64,000 nt of DNA. Source: Stutzerimonas balearica DSM 6083 (lineage in GTDB: Bacteria > Pseudomonadota > Gammaproteobacteria > Pseudomonadales > Pseudomonadaceae). A program made the translations under genes and the position numbers. The stretch is taken from NCBI RefSeq assembly GCF_000818015.1, contig NZ_CP007511.1, positions 682,001 to 746,000 on the forward strand, in the 5' to 3' direction. This document shows positions 39,789-49,507 of the stretch, piece after piece. Each line of letters starts with the position of its first letter. Positions within the stretch are counted from its first letter, which is position 1. Under the pieces are notes generated by a model, which was not told where the DNA came from, did no database searches, and saw nothing but the letters and a program-made list of their open reading frames with translations.

Positions 39789-40610
39789 TCAGGTGGGTTC
39801 CCGATAGGCCGGATGCTCGGCCTGCAGCCGTTGCAGCCGTTGCAGCCGTGCCAGCGGGTCTTGCCGGTAGAACGCGGCGAGCTGCGCGTAGACCTCAGGA
39901 AAGGCGTGCTGCAGCACGTCCGGTGCGCTGAAGAAGTATTCGCTGGTCACCGCGAAGAATTCCGCCGGGTTTTCCGCGGCGTAGGGGTCGATCGGCGTCT
40001 CGGCTTGCGGGTTGGCGTCCAGCGCGGCGTTGAGCCGGTCGTAGGCGCCCTGCATGGCCGCGGCCCAGGCATCGATGCGCATCTGCCGATGCAGCGGCGG
40101 CAGGCCGTTGGCGTCGCCATTGAGCATGTCCAGCTTGTGCGCCAGCTCGTGGATCACCAGGTTGTAGGCCTCCCAACCGCCGCTTTGCTGCACACCGGGC
40201 CAGGCGAGGATCACCGGACCCTGCAACCAGGCTTCGCCGCTGTGCTCGGCGTCCCACTCGTGCTCGACGCCGGCGGCATCGCGGTGTTTTTGCGGGCTGA
40301 GGAAGTCATCGGGGTAGATGACGATCTCGTGGAAGCCGTGATACCAGCCGAGATCGGCCAGGTGCAGCAGCGGCAACTGCGCCTGCAGTGCCAGGCGCAG
40401 GCGGTCCTCGGCCTGCAGTTCGACGCCGGGCAGGGCGGTGAGGCGCTTGTCGTGCAGGAACAGCACGGCGCGCTCGCGCAGCCGGTCGAGTTCCCCGTCG
40501 CTCAGACCGTCGAGAATCGGCAGGCTGTCGAGCACCCGCTGCCACAGGTCGGCATCGACCGGGTTGCGGGCGAGGATGCGTTTGCGCTGCCAGGCGCGAA
40601 AGGACCACAT
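39789..40610 (-). CDS. mtfA: Zinc-dependent peptidase MtfA
   Basis: The 273-residue protein is related to E. coli MtfA, a cytosolic metallopeptidase that also binds the repressor Mlc. The zinc motif is HELAHKLD with a downstream Glu in ENPAEFFAVTSE. The N-terminal half has LPGVELQAEDRLRLALQAQL. The C-terminus ends in a RLQRLQRLQ repeat. Whether it acts on an Mlc-like protein in this organism is unknown. Confidence 0.92.
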   Translation of the reverse strand: MWSFRAWQRKRILARNPVDADLWQRVLDSLPILDGLSDGELDRLRERAVLFLHDKRLTALPGVELQAEDRLRLALQAQLPLLHLADLGWYHGFHEIVIYPDDFLSPQKHRDAAGVEHEWDAEHSGEAWLQGPVILAWPGVQQSGGWEAYNLVIHELAHKLDMLNGDANGLPPLHRQMRIDAWAAAMQGAYDRLNAALDANPQAETPIDPYAAENPAEFFAVTSEYFFSAPDVLQHAFPEVYAQLAAFYRQDPLARLQRLQRLQAEHPAYREPT

Positions 40611-40723
40611 GCCGAGGCTTCCAGCGGGGCGGGGCGCTCACCATAAGCGCGGCGCTCACCCGCGGCAAGCGCGACCTCCGCAGCCGTGGAGCAGACGCCG
40701 GGGCTGGCCCGAAGCCTGCACGC

Positions 40724-41036
40724 ATGCAGATTCCGGTGCCGCGTCTGGCACTGGCCGGCATGCTGTTCGAGATCGAGCCGTTCGAGCCGTTCCCGGAGTT
40801 CGTCGCAGGACCCTTGAACGCCGGCAGCTTCGGGCCGAATCCGCTGGACGGCACCTTCGGTCCGGAGGTGGTGTTCCAGAAGGCCGCGCCGGTGGCCAAG
40901 CTCGCCGCGGGCGGGCTTTCAGTTCTTCGGCGGGGTGGAGATTGACGCGCAGAGCGGTGCGCTGGGCGTGAGCCTGCGCGACATCGACGGCGCGGTGGTC
41001 TACAGCCAGACGCTGGAGCCCTGGCAGCCGGCCTGA
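40724..41036 (+). pseudogene. phoD: Alkaline phosphatase D (PhoD) C-terminal relic
   Basis: An open frame reads EFVAGPLNAGSFGPNPLDGT and then FGPEVVFQKAAP, the conserved C-terminal region of PhoD-type phosphatases. A one-base shift near 40918 breaks the frame; the next frame continues FQFFGGVEIDAQSGALGVSL with DIDGAVVYSQTLEPW to the stop at 41036. About 100 of about 520 residues remain and the metal-binding domain is missing, so it is a dead remnant. It converges on eutC, 6 bp away. Confidence 0.75.
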
Positions 41037-41042
41037 GCCGGC

Positions 41043-41837
41043 TCAGCCGAGCAGGAAGTTGCCGGCGCGCGGCTGGCCGTCCAGCGCCGGCACGTCGGCT
41101 TCGTCCTTGAGCTGGACGCCGGATAGCTGTCGGCGGCTGGCTTCGCGCATCAGGTAGAGCAGGCGGTGCGCGGCCAGGTTGTAGCTCAGCCCCTCGGGGC
41201 GGATGTTGGAGATGCAGTTGCGCTGCGCATCGTGCCGGCCGACCTGCGGTGCCCAGGTGAAGTAAAGGCCCAGGCTGTCCGGCGAGCTGAGGCCCGGTCG
41301 CTCCCCGAGCAGGATCACCACCATGCGCGCCCTGAGGCGCTGGCCGATCTCGTCGGCCACCGCCACGCGGCCCTGTTCGACCAGGCTGATCGGCCCGAGT
41401 GTCCAGCCTTCGGCCTGGCATTGTTCTGCGATCTTCAAGGCCATGGGTGCGGCGTGGCGCTGAACGGCCAGGGCCGAGAGGCCATCGGCGATCACCAGCG
41501 CCAGTTCACAGCCGTCACCGGCCTCGGCGTCGAGCGTGGCGGCGCTGGCTTCGTCGAGACGTCGGCCGAGGTCTGGGCGTTGCAGATAGGTCTGGCGGTC
41601 GCTGGCGGCGCTGTGCAGTTGCAGATGGTCGAGATTGTGCTTGTCCAGTTCGGCGGCCAGCGCGGCGCAGTCCAGCGGCAGATGCACGGCGTCGCGCGCC
41701 TGGGCATGGGCGAACTGGAAATCCAGCTGCGCCACCGTCGGCAGACTGGTGCCGGCACGGCCAAGGGCGATGCGCGCCGGGGTCAGCTGGCGCAGGTGCT
41801 GCCACGGATTTTCGATGGTGGGCGAGCGGTCGGGCAT
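41043..41837 (-). CDS. eutC: Ethanolamine ammonia-lyase small subunit
   Basis: The 264-residue subunit joins EutB to form the B12-dependent lyase that splits ethanolamine into acetaldehyde and ammonia. Motifs include [31 protein letters not shown] and the C-terminal [14 protein letters not shown] segment. It is the distal gene of aldehyde dehydrogenase-eat-eutB-eutC, separated from eutB by a repeat-containing gap. No microcompartment genes are nearby. Confidence 0.95.
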   Translation of the reverse strand: MPDRSPTIENPWQHLRQLTPARIALGRAGTSLPTVAQLDFQFAHAQARDAVHLPLDCAALAAELDKHNLDHLQLHSAASDRQTYLQRPDLGRRLDEASAATLDAEAGDGCELALVIADGLSALAVQRHAAPMALKIAEQCQAEGWTLGPISLVEQGRVAVADEIGQRLRARMVVILLGERPGLSSPDSLGLYFTWAPQVGRHDAQRNCISNIRPEGLSYNLAAHRLLYLMREASRRQLSGVQLKDEADVPALDGQPRAGNFLLG

Positions 41838-41902
41838 GGCTACCTCGGCGCGTGGCGGTCAGGCGCGTGGACAAGCGCGCGGGAGAACGCGTGGAAAAAC
41901 GC

Positions 41903-41989
41903 GTGGAAAAGACCTGCGGTCGTTTTCCACCCTACGGGCCGCGGCGAGAGCCTCGGCGTAGGGTGGAAAACCGCGCAGCGTTTTCCACG
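41903..41989. repeat. REP-like inverted repeat pair, copy 2
   Basis: Two hairpins of the GTGGAAAA/TTTTCCAC family lie between eutB and eutC: 41903-41936, ending CCTACG, and 41957-41989, starting CGTAGGG. They point toward each other, the usual arrangement of paired REP elements (BIME-like). GTGGAAAAACGC half units also precede them at 41890. Confidence 0.8.
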
Positions 41990-42015
41990 CTGCTGGCGGC
42001 GAATGAGGCAGCGCT

Positions 42016-43407
42016 TCATGCCTGCTGCTCCAGCGCCCGGCGGAAGGCTTCGGGCAGGTCCCGGCCGAGCTGCAGGTGATTGCCGTCCTGTCGGAGGATC
42101 TGCATCTTCGCCAGCCACTCCTCGAATTCCGGTGCGGGCTTGAGGCCGAGCACCTGACGCACGTAGAGGGCGTCGTGAAAGGAGGTGGTCTGGTAGTTGA
42201 GCATCACGTCGTCCGAGCCCGGGATGCCCATGATGAAGTTGATGCCCGCCGTGCCGAGCAGGGTCAACAGCATGTCCATGTCGTCCTGGTCGGCTTCGGC
42301 GTGGTTGGTGTAGCAGATGTCGCAACCCATGGGCACGCCGAGCAGCTTGCCGCAGAAGTGGTCCTCCAGCCCGGCGCGGATGATCTGCTTGCCGTTGTAG
42401 AGGTATTCCGGGCCGATGAAGCCGACCACGGTGTTCACCAGCAGCGGCTTGTAGCGGCGTGCGACGGCGTAGGCGCGGGCTTCGCAGGTCTGCTGATCGA
42501 CGCCGTGATGGGCGTTGGCCGAGAGCGCGCTGCCCTGGCCGGTCTCGAAATACATGAGGTTGTCGCCGAGGGTGCCGCGCTTCTGCGACAGGCCGGCCTC
42601 GTAGCCTTCCTGCAGCGTTGCCAGGTTGATGCCGAAGCTGGCGTTGGCCGCCTCGGTGCCGGCGATGGACTGGAACACCAGGTCCAGCGGCGCGCCGCGG
42701 TTGATCGCCTCGATGGAGGTGGTGACATGGGTGAGGATGCAACCCTGGGTCGGGATCCCGTAGCGGCTGATCACCGCGTCGAGCATCTTCAGCAGCTCGC
42801 AGATGCCGGCGGTGCTGTCGGTGGCCGGGTTGATGCCGATCACCGCGTCGCCGTTGCCGTAGAGCAGGCCGTCGAGAATGCTCGCGGCGATGCCGGCGCC
42901 GTCGTCGGTGGGATGGTTCGGCTGCAGCCGGGTGGACATGCGTCCGGCCAGGCCGATGCTGTTGCGAAAGCGGGTGACGACGCGGACCTTCTGCGCGACG
43001 AGGATCAGGTCCTGCACGCGCATGATCTTCGACACCGCGGCGACCATCTCCGGCGTCAGCCCCGGTGCGAGGGCTTTCAGCGACGACTCGTCCGCCTCCT
43101 CGCCGAGCAGCCAGTTGCGGAAATCGCCCACGGTCAGGTGGCTGATCGGCGCGAAGGCGGCGGCGTCATGACTGTCGATGATCAGCCGGGTGACTTCATC
43201 GCTTTCGTACGGGATCAGTGCTTCTTCGAGAAAACGCCTGAGCGGCACATCGGCCAGGCACATCTGCGCCGCCACTCGCTCGGCGTCGCTGCCCGCCGCG
43301 ACCCCGGCGAGCAGGTCGCCGGAGCGCGCCGGGCTGGCCTTGGCCATCACCTCGCGCAGATCGTCGAAGCGCCAGGTGGTGCCGCCCACGCTGTGCGAGT
43401 ACGTCAT
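42016..43407 (-). CDS. eutB: Ethanolamine ammonia-lyase large subunit
   Basis: The 463-residue catalytic subunit binds adenosylcobalamin and ethanolamine. The barrel motifs RFRNSIGLAGRMSTRLQPNH and GDAVIGINPATDS are present, as are EGYEAGLSQKRGTLGDNLMY and DDVMLNYQTTSFHD. The ATG at 43407 (MTYSHSVGG) is 11 bp from the eat stop; the longer open frame is the shadow of eat. It depends on cobalamin supplied from elsewhere. Confidence 0.97.
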   Translation of the reverse strand: MTYSHSVGGTTWRFDDLREVMAKASPARSGDLLAGVAAGSDAERVAAQMCLADVPLRRFLEEALIPYESDEVTRLIIDSHDAAAFAPISHLTVGDFRNWLLGEEADESSLKALAPGLTPEMVAAVSKIMRVQDLILVAQKVRVVTRFRNSIGLAGRMSTRLQPNHPTDDGAGIAASILDGLLYGNGDAVIGINPATDSTAGICELLKMLDAVISRYGIPTQGCILTHVTTSIEAINRGAPLDLVFQSIAGTEAANASFGINLATLQEGYEAGLSQKRGTLGDNLMYFETGQGSALSANAHHGVDQQTCEARAYAVARRYKPLLVNTVVGFIGPEYLYNGKQIIRAGLEDHFCGKLLGVPMGCDICYTNHAEADQDDMDMLLTLLGTAGINFIMGIPGSDDVMLNYQTTSFHDALYVRQVLGLKPAPEFEEWLAKMQILRQDGNHLQLGRDLPEAFRRALEQQA

Positions 43408-43418
43408 GGCTGCTCTCC

Positions 43419-44867
43419 CTACTTGAGTGTCGCCTCGGCCTGCTCGATCGCCGCGAACTCTTCCTCCGGCGTGCCGGCCACCAGGTGGTGCCGACTGTAG
43501 ATCGCGAAATAGGCGATGAAGATCCCGTAGATGATCGCGGCGCCGATCACCACCCGCGGATCGACCAGGAAGCCCGCGATGACCGCGATGCAGGCCAGTA
43601 CCAGCGCCACGCCCGAGGTGACGATGCCGCCGGGTGTCCGGTACGGGCGATGCAGATCCGGCCGGCGCAGGCGCAGCACGATGTGCGAAGCCATCATCAA
43701 CACGTAGGAGATGGTCGCGCCGAACACCGCGACGAGGATCAGCAGGTCGCCCTGGCCGGTCAGCGAGAGCAGGAAGCCGATCACACCGGGGATCACCAGG
43801 GCCAGCACCGGCGCCTTGTTCTTGTTGGTCAGCGATAGGTTGCGCGGCAGGTAGCCGGCCCGCGACAGGGCAAAGATCTGCCGCGAGTAGGCGAAGATGA
43901 TCGAGAAGAAGCTGGCGATGAGCCCGGCCAGGCCGACCAGGTTGACGAAGCCGCTCATCCAGGTGGACGAGCCGTAGGCCGTGGTCAGCGCTTCCACCAG
44001 CGGGTTGCCGGATGCCACCAGGGTGCTGGAACCGGCGCCGCCAGGGCCGACCAGCAAGATCAGCCCGGCGAAGGCGACCAGAATCAGCATGGCGCCGATC
44101 AGCCCGCGGGGCATGTCGCGCTGCGGGTTCTTGGTTTCCTCGGCGGCCAGCGGCACGCCTTCCACGGCGAGGAAGAACCAGATCGCGTAGGGAATCGCCG
44201 CCCAGATGCCGACATAGCCATAGGGCAGGAAGTTGCTGGCACCGGCAGCGGTGGTCGGCGCGATATCGAGCAGCTTGTCCACCGAGAAGTGCGGCACCAT
44301 GGCGACGATGAACACCGCCAGGGCAAGGGCGGCGACGGCGGTGATGATGAACATCAGCTTCAGCGCCTCGCCGACGCCGAAGATATGGATGCCGATGAAG
44401 ACGATGTAGAAGGCCAGATAGATCATCCAGCCGCCGATGCCGAACAGCGACTCGCAATAGGCGCCGATGAACACGGCGATCGCCGCCGGCGCGATGGCGT
44501 ATTCGATGAGGATCGCCGTGCCGGTGAGGAATCCGCCCAATGGGCCGAAGGCGGTGCGGGCAAAACCATAGCCGCCGCCCGCGGTCGGGACCATCGAGGA
44601 CAGCTCGGCCAGCGAGAAACACATGCACAGGTACATGGTCGCCATCAGCAGCGTGGCGATGAACAGCCCGCCCCAACCGCCCTGGGCGAGGCCGAAGTTC
44701 CAGCCGGCGTAGTCGCCGGAAATCACATAGGCGACGCCAAGGCCGACCAGCAGCACCCAGCCGGCGGCGCCTTTCTTCAGTTCGCGTTCCTGGAAATAGC
44801 TACTGCCAACGGTTTCGAAATCGATCGCATGCTGCGGTGGCGCGGAGCGGCTGTGTTCGAGGGCCAT
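43419..44867 (-). CDS. eat: Ethanolamine permease
   Basis: The 482-residue APC-superfamily transporter has about 12 spans with the family sequence GLGVAYVISGDYAGWNFGLA at the first span. The ERELKKGAAGWV N-terminus and VPTAGGGYGFARTA are also typical. It imports ethanolamine for EutBC. An AGAGGA ribosome site precedes the ATG at 44867 and a sigma-54-type promoter lies about 40 bp upstream of it. Confidence 0.95.
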   Translation of the reverse strand: MALEHSRSAPPQHAIDFETVGSSYFQERELKKGAAGWVLLVGLGVAYVISGDYAGWNFGLAQGGWGGLFIATLLMATMYLCMCFSLAELSSMVPTAGGGYGFARTAFGPLGGFLTGTAILIEYAIAPAAIAVFIGAYCESLFGIGGWMIYLAFYIVFIGIHIFGVGEALKLMFIITAVAALALAVFIVAMVPHFSVDKLLDIAPTTAAGASNFLPYGYVGIWAAIPYAIWFFLAVEGVPLAAEETKNPQRDMPRGLIGAMLILVAFAGLILLVGPGGAGSSTLVASGNPLVEALTTAYGSSTWMSGFVNLVGLAGLIASFFSIIFAYSRQIFALSRAGYLPRNLSLTNKNKAPVLALVIPGVIGFLLSLTGQGDLLILVAVFGATISYVLMMASHIVLRLRRPDLHRPYRTPGGIVTSGVALVLACIAVIAGFLVDPRVVIGAAIIYGIFIAYFAIYSRHHLVAGTPEEEFAAIEQAEATLK

Positions 44868-44904
44868 GGGGAAATCCTCTTGGATAGGTTGGCAGTCTCT
44901 CCCT

Positions 44905-44920
44905 AGCAAGCGTCATGCCC
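44905..44920 (-). promoter_or_regulatory. Candidate sigma-54 promoter for eat-eutBC
   Basis: On the minus strand GGGCAT-GACGC-TTGCT keeps the essential GG and GC dinucleotides with the required 10-nt spacing and matches TGGCAC-N5-TTGCA at most other positions. Transcription would start near 44893, 26 bp before the eat ATG. In P. aeruginosa, as I recall, a sigma-54-dependent activator (EatR) controls the matching genes, which supports the call. The activator gene is not in this window. Confidence 0.6.
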
Positions 44921-45062
44921 CGGCACCGGAATGCAGGATTGCCGGTGTTTTGTCAGCGGATGTCGACAGAAACGCACCTTTTGCGCGCCCTCAGCACCAC
45001 GGCAGGGCCCGGCAGGTGTCTTGTTCAAGGCGCGGGCGGCAGGTGCCACCCGCGCCGGCCGA

Positions 45063-46583
45063 TCAGAAGAAGCCCAGCGGATTGATGTCGTAGCTCACCA
45101 AGAGGTTCTTGGTCTGCTGGTAGTGGTCGAGAATCATCTTGTGGGTCTCGCGACCAACGCCGGACTTCTTGTAACCCCCGAACGCCGCGTGGGCCGGGTA
45201 GAGGTGGTAGCAGTTGGTCCACACGCGGCCCGCCTTGATCGCCCGGCCCATGCGGTAGGCGCGGTTGATGTCGCGGGTCCAGACGCCGGCGCCGAGGCCG
45301 TACTCGGTGTCGTTGGCAATGGCCAGCGCCTCGGCCTCGTCCTTGAAGGTGGTGACGCCGATCACCGGGCCGAAGATCTCCTCCTGGAACACGCGCATCT
45401 TGTTGGTGCCCTTGAGCAGGGTCGGCTGGATGTAATAGCCGGTGGCGAGCGAGCCTTCGAGCTTCTCCGCGGCACCGCCGGTGAGCACCTCGGCGCCTTC
45501 CTCGCGAGCGATATCGAGGTAGGACATGATCTTGTCGAACTGCTGCTGGCTGGCCTGGGCGCCGACCATGGTGTCGGTGTCCAGCGGGTCGCCACGCTTG
45601 ATCTGCGCGACCTTTTTCATCACCGCTTCCATGAACGGCGCGTAGATGGATTCCTGCACCAGCGCGCGCGACGGGCAGGTACACACCTCGCCCTGGTTGA
45701 AGAAACCCAGCACCAGCCCCTCGGCGGCCTTTTCGATGAAGGCCGGTTCGGCCTGCATGATGTCCTCGAAATAGATGTTCGGGCTCTTGCCGCCCAGCTC
45801 TACGGTGCTCGGGATGATGCTCTCTGCGGCGCGCTTCATGATGTGCGAGCCCACCGGAGTGGAGCCGGTGAAGGCGATCTTGGCGATGCGCTTGCTCGAG
45901 GCCAGTGCCTCGCCGGCCTCACGGCCAAAGCCGTGCACCACGTTGAGCACGCCCGGCGGCAGCAGATCGCCGATGCATTCGAGCAGCACGTTGATGCCCA
46001 GCGGGGTCTGCTCGGCCGGTTTGAGCACCACGCAGTTGCCGGCGGCCAGCGCCGGGGCGAGCTTCCAGGCGGCCATCAGGATCGGGAAGTTCCACGGAAT
46101 GATCTGCCCGACCACGCCCAGCGGCTCGTGGAAGTGATAGGCCGCGGTGTGTTCGTCGATCTCGGCGGCGGTGCCTTCCTGGGCGCGGATGCAGCCGGCG
46201 AAGTAACGGAAGTGGTCAGCCGCCAGCGGGATATCGGCGTTCAGCGTCTCGCGCACCGCCTTGCCGTTGTCCCAGGTTTCAGTGACGGCGAGCATCTCCA
46301 GGTTCTGCTCGATACGGTCGGCGATCTGCAACAGGATCAGCGAGCGCGCCTGCACGCTGGTCTTGCCCCAGGCGTCGGCGGCGGCATGGGCGGCGTCCAG
46401 AGCCTTCTCGATGTCGGCGGCGTCCGAACGCGGGAATTCGGCGATGGGCTGGCCGTTGACCGGCGAAAGATTGGTGAAGTACTGGCCACCGACCGGCTCG
46501 ACGAACTGGCCATTGATGAAGTTGCCGTAGCGGGATTTGAAATTGACCTTGGCACCCTCGGTGCCGGGATGGGCGTAACGCAT
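45063..46583 (-). CDS. NAD-dependent aldehyde dehydrogenase (ExaC-like)
   Basis: The 506-residue enzyme probably oxidises the acetaldehyde made by EutBC. It shows the cofactor motif [13 protein letters not shown], the catalytic Glu in [10 protein letters not shown] and the nucleophile Cys in [13 protein letters not shown]. It sits 195 bp upstream of eat on the same strand, the same order as P. aeruginosa PA4022-PA4025 as I remember it. Its length and cysteine context fit ExaC/AldB enzymes acting on short aldehydes or hydrazones. Confidence 0.92.
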   Translation of the reverse strand: MRYAHPGTEGAKVNFKSRYGNFINGQFVEPVGGQYFTNLSPVNGQPIAEFPRSDAADIEKALDAAHAAADAWGKTSVQARSLILLQIADRIEQNLEMLAVTETWDNGKAVRETLNADIPLAADHFRYFAGCIRAQEGTAAEIDEHTAAYHFHEPLGVVGQIIPWNFPILMAAWKLAPALAAGNCVVLKPAEQTPLGINVLLECIGDLLPPGVLNVVHGFGREAGEALASSKRIAKIAFTGSTPVGSHIMKRAAESIIPSTVELGGKSPNIYFEDIMQAEPAFIEKAAEGLVLGFFNQGEVCTCPSRALVQESIYAPFMEAVMKKVAQIKRGDPLDTDTMVGAQASQQQFDKIMSYLDIAREEGAEVLTGGAAEKLEGSLATGYYIQPTLLKGTNKMRVFQEEIFGPVIGVTTFKDEAEALAIANDTEYGLGAGVWTRDINRAYRMGRAIKAGRVWTNCYHLYPAHAAFGGYKKSGVGRETHKMILDHYQQTKNLLVSYDINPLGFF

Positions 46584-46795
46584 GGTGTGTCTCCGGGTCT
46601 TGTAGCGGTCGTGGAAACGGCGGTCGTTTCAGCGTAGATCAGCTTGCCGAAGCCGGCGAACGAGTTGATCTGCGCGGTGGTTCCGGGCGCCGGCAGGGGC
46701 CGATTGCCCGGCGCCGCTGTGCTAATCTGCCGCGCATTTCCCGGCTTCGCGGGGGCGCCGTGACGGCGCTGCGCGGGGCATTGCAGAGGTCACCC

Positions 46796-48145
46796 ATGCA
46801 TATCCATATTCTCGGTATCTGCGGCACCTTCATGGGCTCGCTCGCGGTGCTGGCCAAGGAACTCGGCCATCGCGTCACCGGCTCCGACGCCAACGTCTAT
46901 CCGCCGATGAGCACGCAACTCGAGGCGCAGGGCATCGAACTGATGCAGGGCTACGAGCCGGCGCATCTGGAACCGGCACCCGATCTGGTGGTGGTGGGCA
47001 ACGCCATGTCGCGTGGCAACCCGGCAGTCGAATACGTGCTGAACAAGGGCCTGCCCTACGTCTCCGGCCCGCAATGGCTGGCCGATCACGTGCTGCAGGG
47101 GCGCTGGGTGCTGGCGGCGGCCGGTACCCATGGCAAGACCACCACCAGCAGCATGCTGGCCTGGGTGCTGGAACATGCCGGCATGAGCCCGGGCTTTCTC
47201 ATCGGTGGCGTGCCGCAGAACTTCGGCATCTCCGCGCGTCTGGGCGGTACGCCGTTCTTTGTTGTGGAGGCCGACGAATACGACAGCGCTTTCTTCGACA
47301 AGCGCAGCAAGTTCGTCCATTACCGTCCGCGCACCGCAATCCTGAACAATCTGGAGTTCGATCACGCGGATATCTTCCCCGATCTCGGCGCCATCGAGCG
47401 GCAGTTCCATCACCTGGTGCGCACCGTGCCGGGCGAAGGGCTGATCATCCATCCCGAGTCGGAAACGGCGCTCAAGCGCGTCATCGGCATGGGCTGCTGG
47501 ACACCGGTGCAGACCACCGGCAACGGCGGCCAGTGGCAGGCGAAGCTCCTCAGCGCCGACGGCTCGCGCTTCGAAGTGATCTTCGACGGGGAGGTGCAGG
47601 GCGTCGTCGACTGGGAGCTGACCGGCCAACACAACGTCAACAATGCGCTGGCGACGTTGGCGGCGGCACGGCATGTCGGCGTACTGCCGAAGCAGGGTGC
47701 CGAGGCGCTCAGCGAATTCCGTAGCGTCAAGCGGCGCATGGAGAAGGTCGCCGAGGTCAATGGCGTGACCATCTATGACGACTTCGCCCATCACCCGACC
47801 GCCATCGCCACCACTCTGGACGGCCTGCGCAAGCGCGTCGGCGATACGCCGATCATCGCCGTGGTCGAGCCGCGTTCGAACTCGATGAAGCTCGGCGCGC
47901 ACCGCGAGGGCCTGGCCGAGTCGGTGGCGCTGGCCGATCAGGCGATCTGGTACGCACCGGCCAACCTCGGCTGGGACCTGGCCGCGACCGTCGCCGGCTC
48001 GCCGGTGCCGACCACGGTCTGCGATTCGCTGGAAGCGATCATCGCCAAGGTCAAGGCCGCCGCCACGCCGGGCACCCAGGTGGTGGTGATGAGCAACGGT
48101 GGTTTCGGTGGGCTGCACAACAAGCTGGCCGCGGCGTTGGCGTAG
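46796..48145 (+). CDS. mpl: UDP-MurNAc:L-Ala-D-Glu-meso-DAP ligase (murein recycling)
   Basis: The 449-residue Mur ligase attaches recycled murein tripeptide to UDP-MurNAc. It begins MHIHILGICGTFMGSLAVLA, has the ATP loop GTHGKTTTSSML, the central EADEYDSAFFDKRSKF and C-terminal DDFAHHPTAI. The ATG at 46796 is the family start. Its stop codon (TAG) is part of the adjoining REP-like repeat. Confidence 0.96.
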   Translation: MHIHILGICGTFMGSLAVLAKELGHRVTGSDANVYPPMSTQLEAQGIELMQGYEPAHLEPAPDLVVVGNAMSRGNPAVEYVLNKGLPYVSGPQWLADHVLQGRWVLAAAGTHGKTTTSSMLAWVLEHAGMSPGFLIGGVPQNFGISARLGGTPFFVVEADEYDSAFFDKRSKFVHYRPRTAILNNLEFDHADIFPDLGAIERQFHHLVRTVPGEGLIIHPESETALKRVIGMGCWTPVQTTGNGGQWQAKLLSADGSRFEVIFDGEVQGVVDWELTGQHNVNNALATLAAARHVGVLPKQGAEALSEFRSVKRRMEKVAEVNGVTIYDDFAHHPTAIATTLDGLRKRVGDTPIIAVVEPRSNSMKLGAHREGLAESVALADQAIWYAPANLGWDLAATVAGSPVPTTVCDSLEAIIAKVKAAATPGTQVVVMSNGGFGGLHNKLAAALA

Positions 48146-48286
48146 GGTGGAAAACGCCGAAGGCTTTTCCACGCGTCAGGTTACGGCCGAAGCGCCAACG
48201 CCATGTAACGGTGGAAAACGCTTCGCGGTTTTCCACCCTACGAGGACCGTAGGTGGGGTGGAAATCGCCGCAGGCATTTCCACGCG
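48142..48286. repeat. REP-like inverted repeat cluster, copy 3
   Basis: Three hairpins of the GTGGAAAA/TTTTCCAC family occur in a row: 48142-48175, 48210-48242 and 48258-48286. The first begins inside the mpl stop codon (TAGGGTGG). The rest of the mpl-ubiX gap (48287-48456) has no gene; it includes AGCGTCGCGAGCGAAGC, which may belong to a different dispersed repeat. Confidence 0.8.
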
Positions 48287-48456
48287 CCGGGTTGCCGATG
48301 TGGCGGGCACCGGGTGAATTTGTTCTCAAAGCGTCGCGAGCGAAGCTTAGGCAAGGCGAAACCTTGCGAGACAGCGGAGCTTGCTGGTGCAAGTGAGCAT
48401 TTCGAGTAAGGTTTCAACGCAGCATAAGCAAGCGCAGCAGCTTTGGGAGCACATTC

Positions 48457-49086
48457 ATGAGCGGACCGGAACGCATCACTTTAGCCATGACCGGCGCCTC
48501 CGGCGCGCAGTACGGTTTGCGCCTGCTCGATTGCCTGATCCAGGAAGACCGCGAGGTGCACTTTCTGATCTCCAAGGCCGCGCAACTGGTGATGGCCACC
48601 GAGACCGACGTGGTATTGCCGGCCAAGCCCCAGGCCATGCAGGCCTTCCTCTCCGAGTACACCGGCGCGGCGGCCGGGCAGATCCGCGTGTTCGCCAAGG
48701 AGGACTGGATGGCCCCGCCGGCGTCCGGCTCCGGCGCACCGACGGCGATGGTGGTGGTGCCCTGTTCCACCGGCACGTTGTCGGCCATCGCCAGCGGCGC
48801 CTGCAACAACCTGATCGAACGCGCCGCCGACGTCACCCTCAAGGAGCGCCGCCAGCTGATCTTGGTCCCGCGCGAGGCGCCCTATTCGAGCATTCATCTG
48901 GAAAACATGCTCAAGCTGTCGAACCTGGGCGCGGTGATCCTGCCGGCCTCGCCGGGCTTCTATCACCAGCCGCAGACGATCGACGATCTGGTGGATTTCG
49001 TCGTCGCGCGCATCCTCAACCTGCTCAATATTCCGCAGGACATGCTGCCGCGCTGGGGCGAGCATCATCTGGTCAGCGAAGACTGA
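48457..49086 (+). CDS. ubiX: Flavin prenyltransferase UbiX
   Basis: The 209-residue protein makes prenylated FMN, the cofactor of UbiD decarboxylase in ubiquinone synthesis. The FMN and phosphate sites are in [16 protein letters not shown] and [31 protein letters not shown] and [10 protein letters not shown] complete the family pattern. It stands directly downstream of mpl in the same direction, as in P. aeruginosa. Confidence 0.96.
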   Translation: MSGPERITLAMTGASGAQYGLRLLDCLIQEDREVHFLISKAAQLVMATETDVVLPAKPQAMQAFLSEYTGAAAGQIRVFAKEDWMAPPASGSGAPTAMVVVPCSTGTLSAIASGACNNLIERAADVTLKERRQLILVPREAPYSSIHLENMLKLSNLGAVILPASPGFYHQPQTIDDLVDFVVARILNLLNIPQDMLPRWGEHHLVSED

Positions 49087-49131
49087 CCGCCAGCGGCTAT
49101 GGTGATTGTGGCGAGTGGAACGGGAGGCGGA

Positions 49132-49428
49132 ATGGGCAGAGTGCTAGGTGCCGGCCTGCTGGTGCTGGGCATCGCACTGAGCGGCGGTTGCGCGACGGTG
49201 CGCACGTTGGATGCGGCCAAGCCCGGCGCACCGCTGGTGTATGCCGGCACGCGGCTGGATTGGTACAGCCTCAACGGCGGGTGCTGCCCGGTCGAGCGTT
49301 TTGGCGCCGAGGCGCCACGGCATGCCGCGCTGGATCTGCCGGCCAGCGCATTGCTCGATACCCTGCTGCTGCCATTTTCGTTGGCCGCCGCGCTGGGCTT
49401 CAGCCTTGGCGTCACCGGCGGGCTCTGA
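49132..49428 (+). CDS. YceK/YidQ-family lipoprotein
   Basis: The 98-residue protein has a signal ending LSGGCATV, a lipobox-like site, followed by YAGTRLDWYSLNGGCCPVER and LDLPASALLDTLLLPF, the DUF1375 family pattern. It is probably an outer- or inner-membrane lipoprotein of unknown function. The ATG at 49132 places the signal peptide correctly; the codon at 49099 would add a non-signal extension. Confidence 0.8.
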   Translation: MGRVLGAGLLVLGIALSGGCATVRTLDAAKPGAPLVYAGTRLDWYSLNGGCCPVERFGAEAPRHAALDLPASALLDTLLLPFSLAAALGFSLGVTGGL

Positions 49429-49507
49429 TTCACCGTTTTGCTGATTTGCGTCCGGGCGTTGCCGCACGCGGCGAGGCAAGATTCCGCTGTCGAGCGTTTC
49501 GCCCTTC

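Noticed and set aside
43408-44676. A long N-terminal extension of eutB (886 residues)
   Set aside because: It overlaps the whole eat gene in another frame; EutB starts at 43407 with its normal length.
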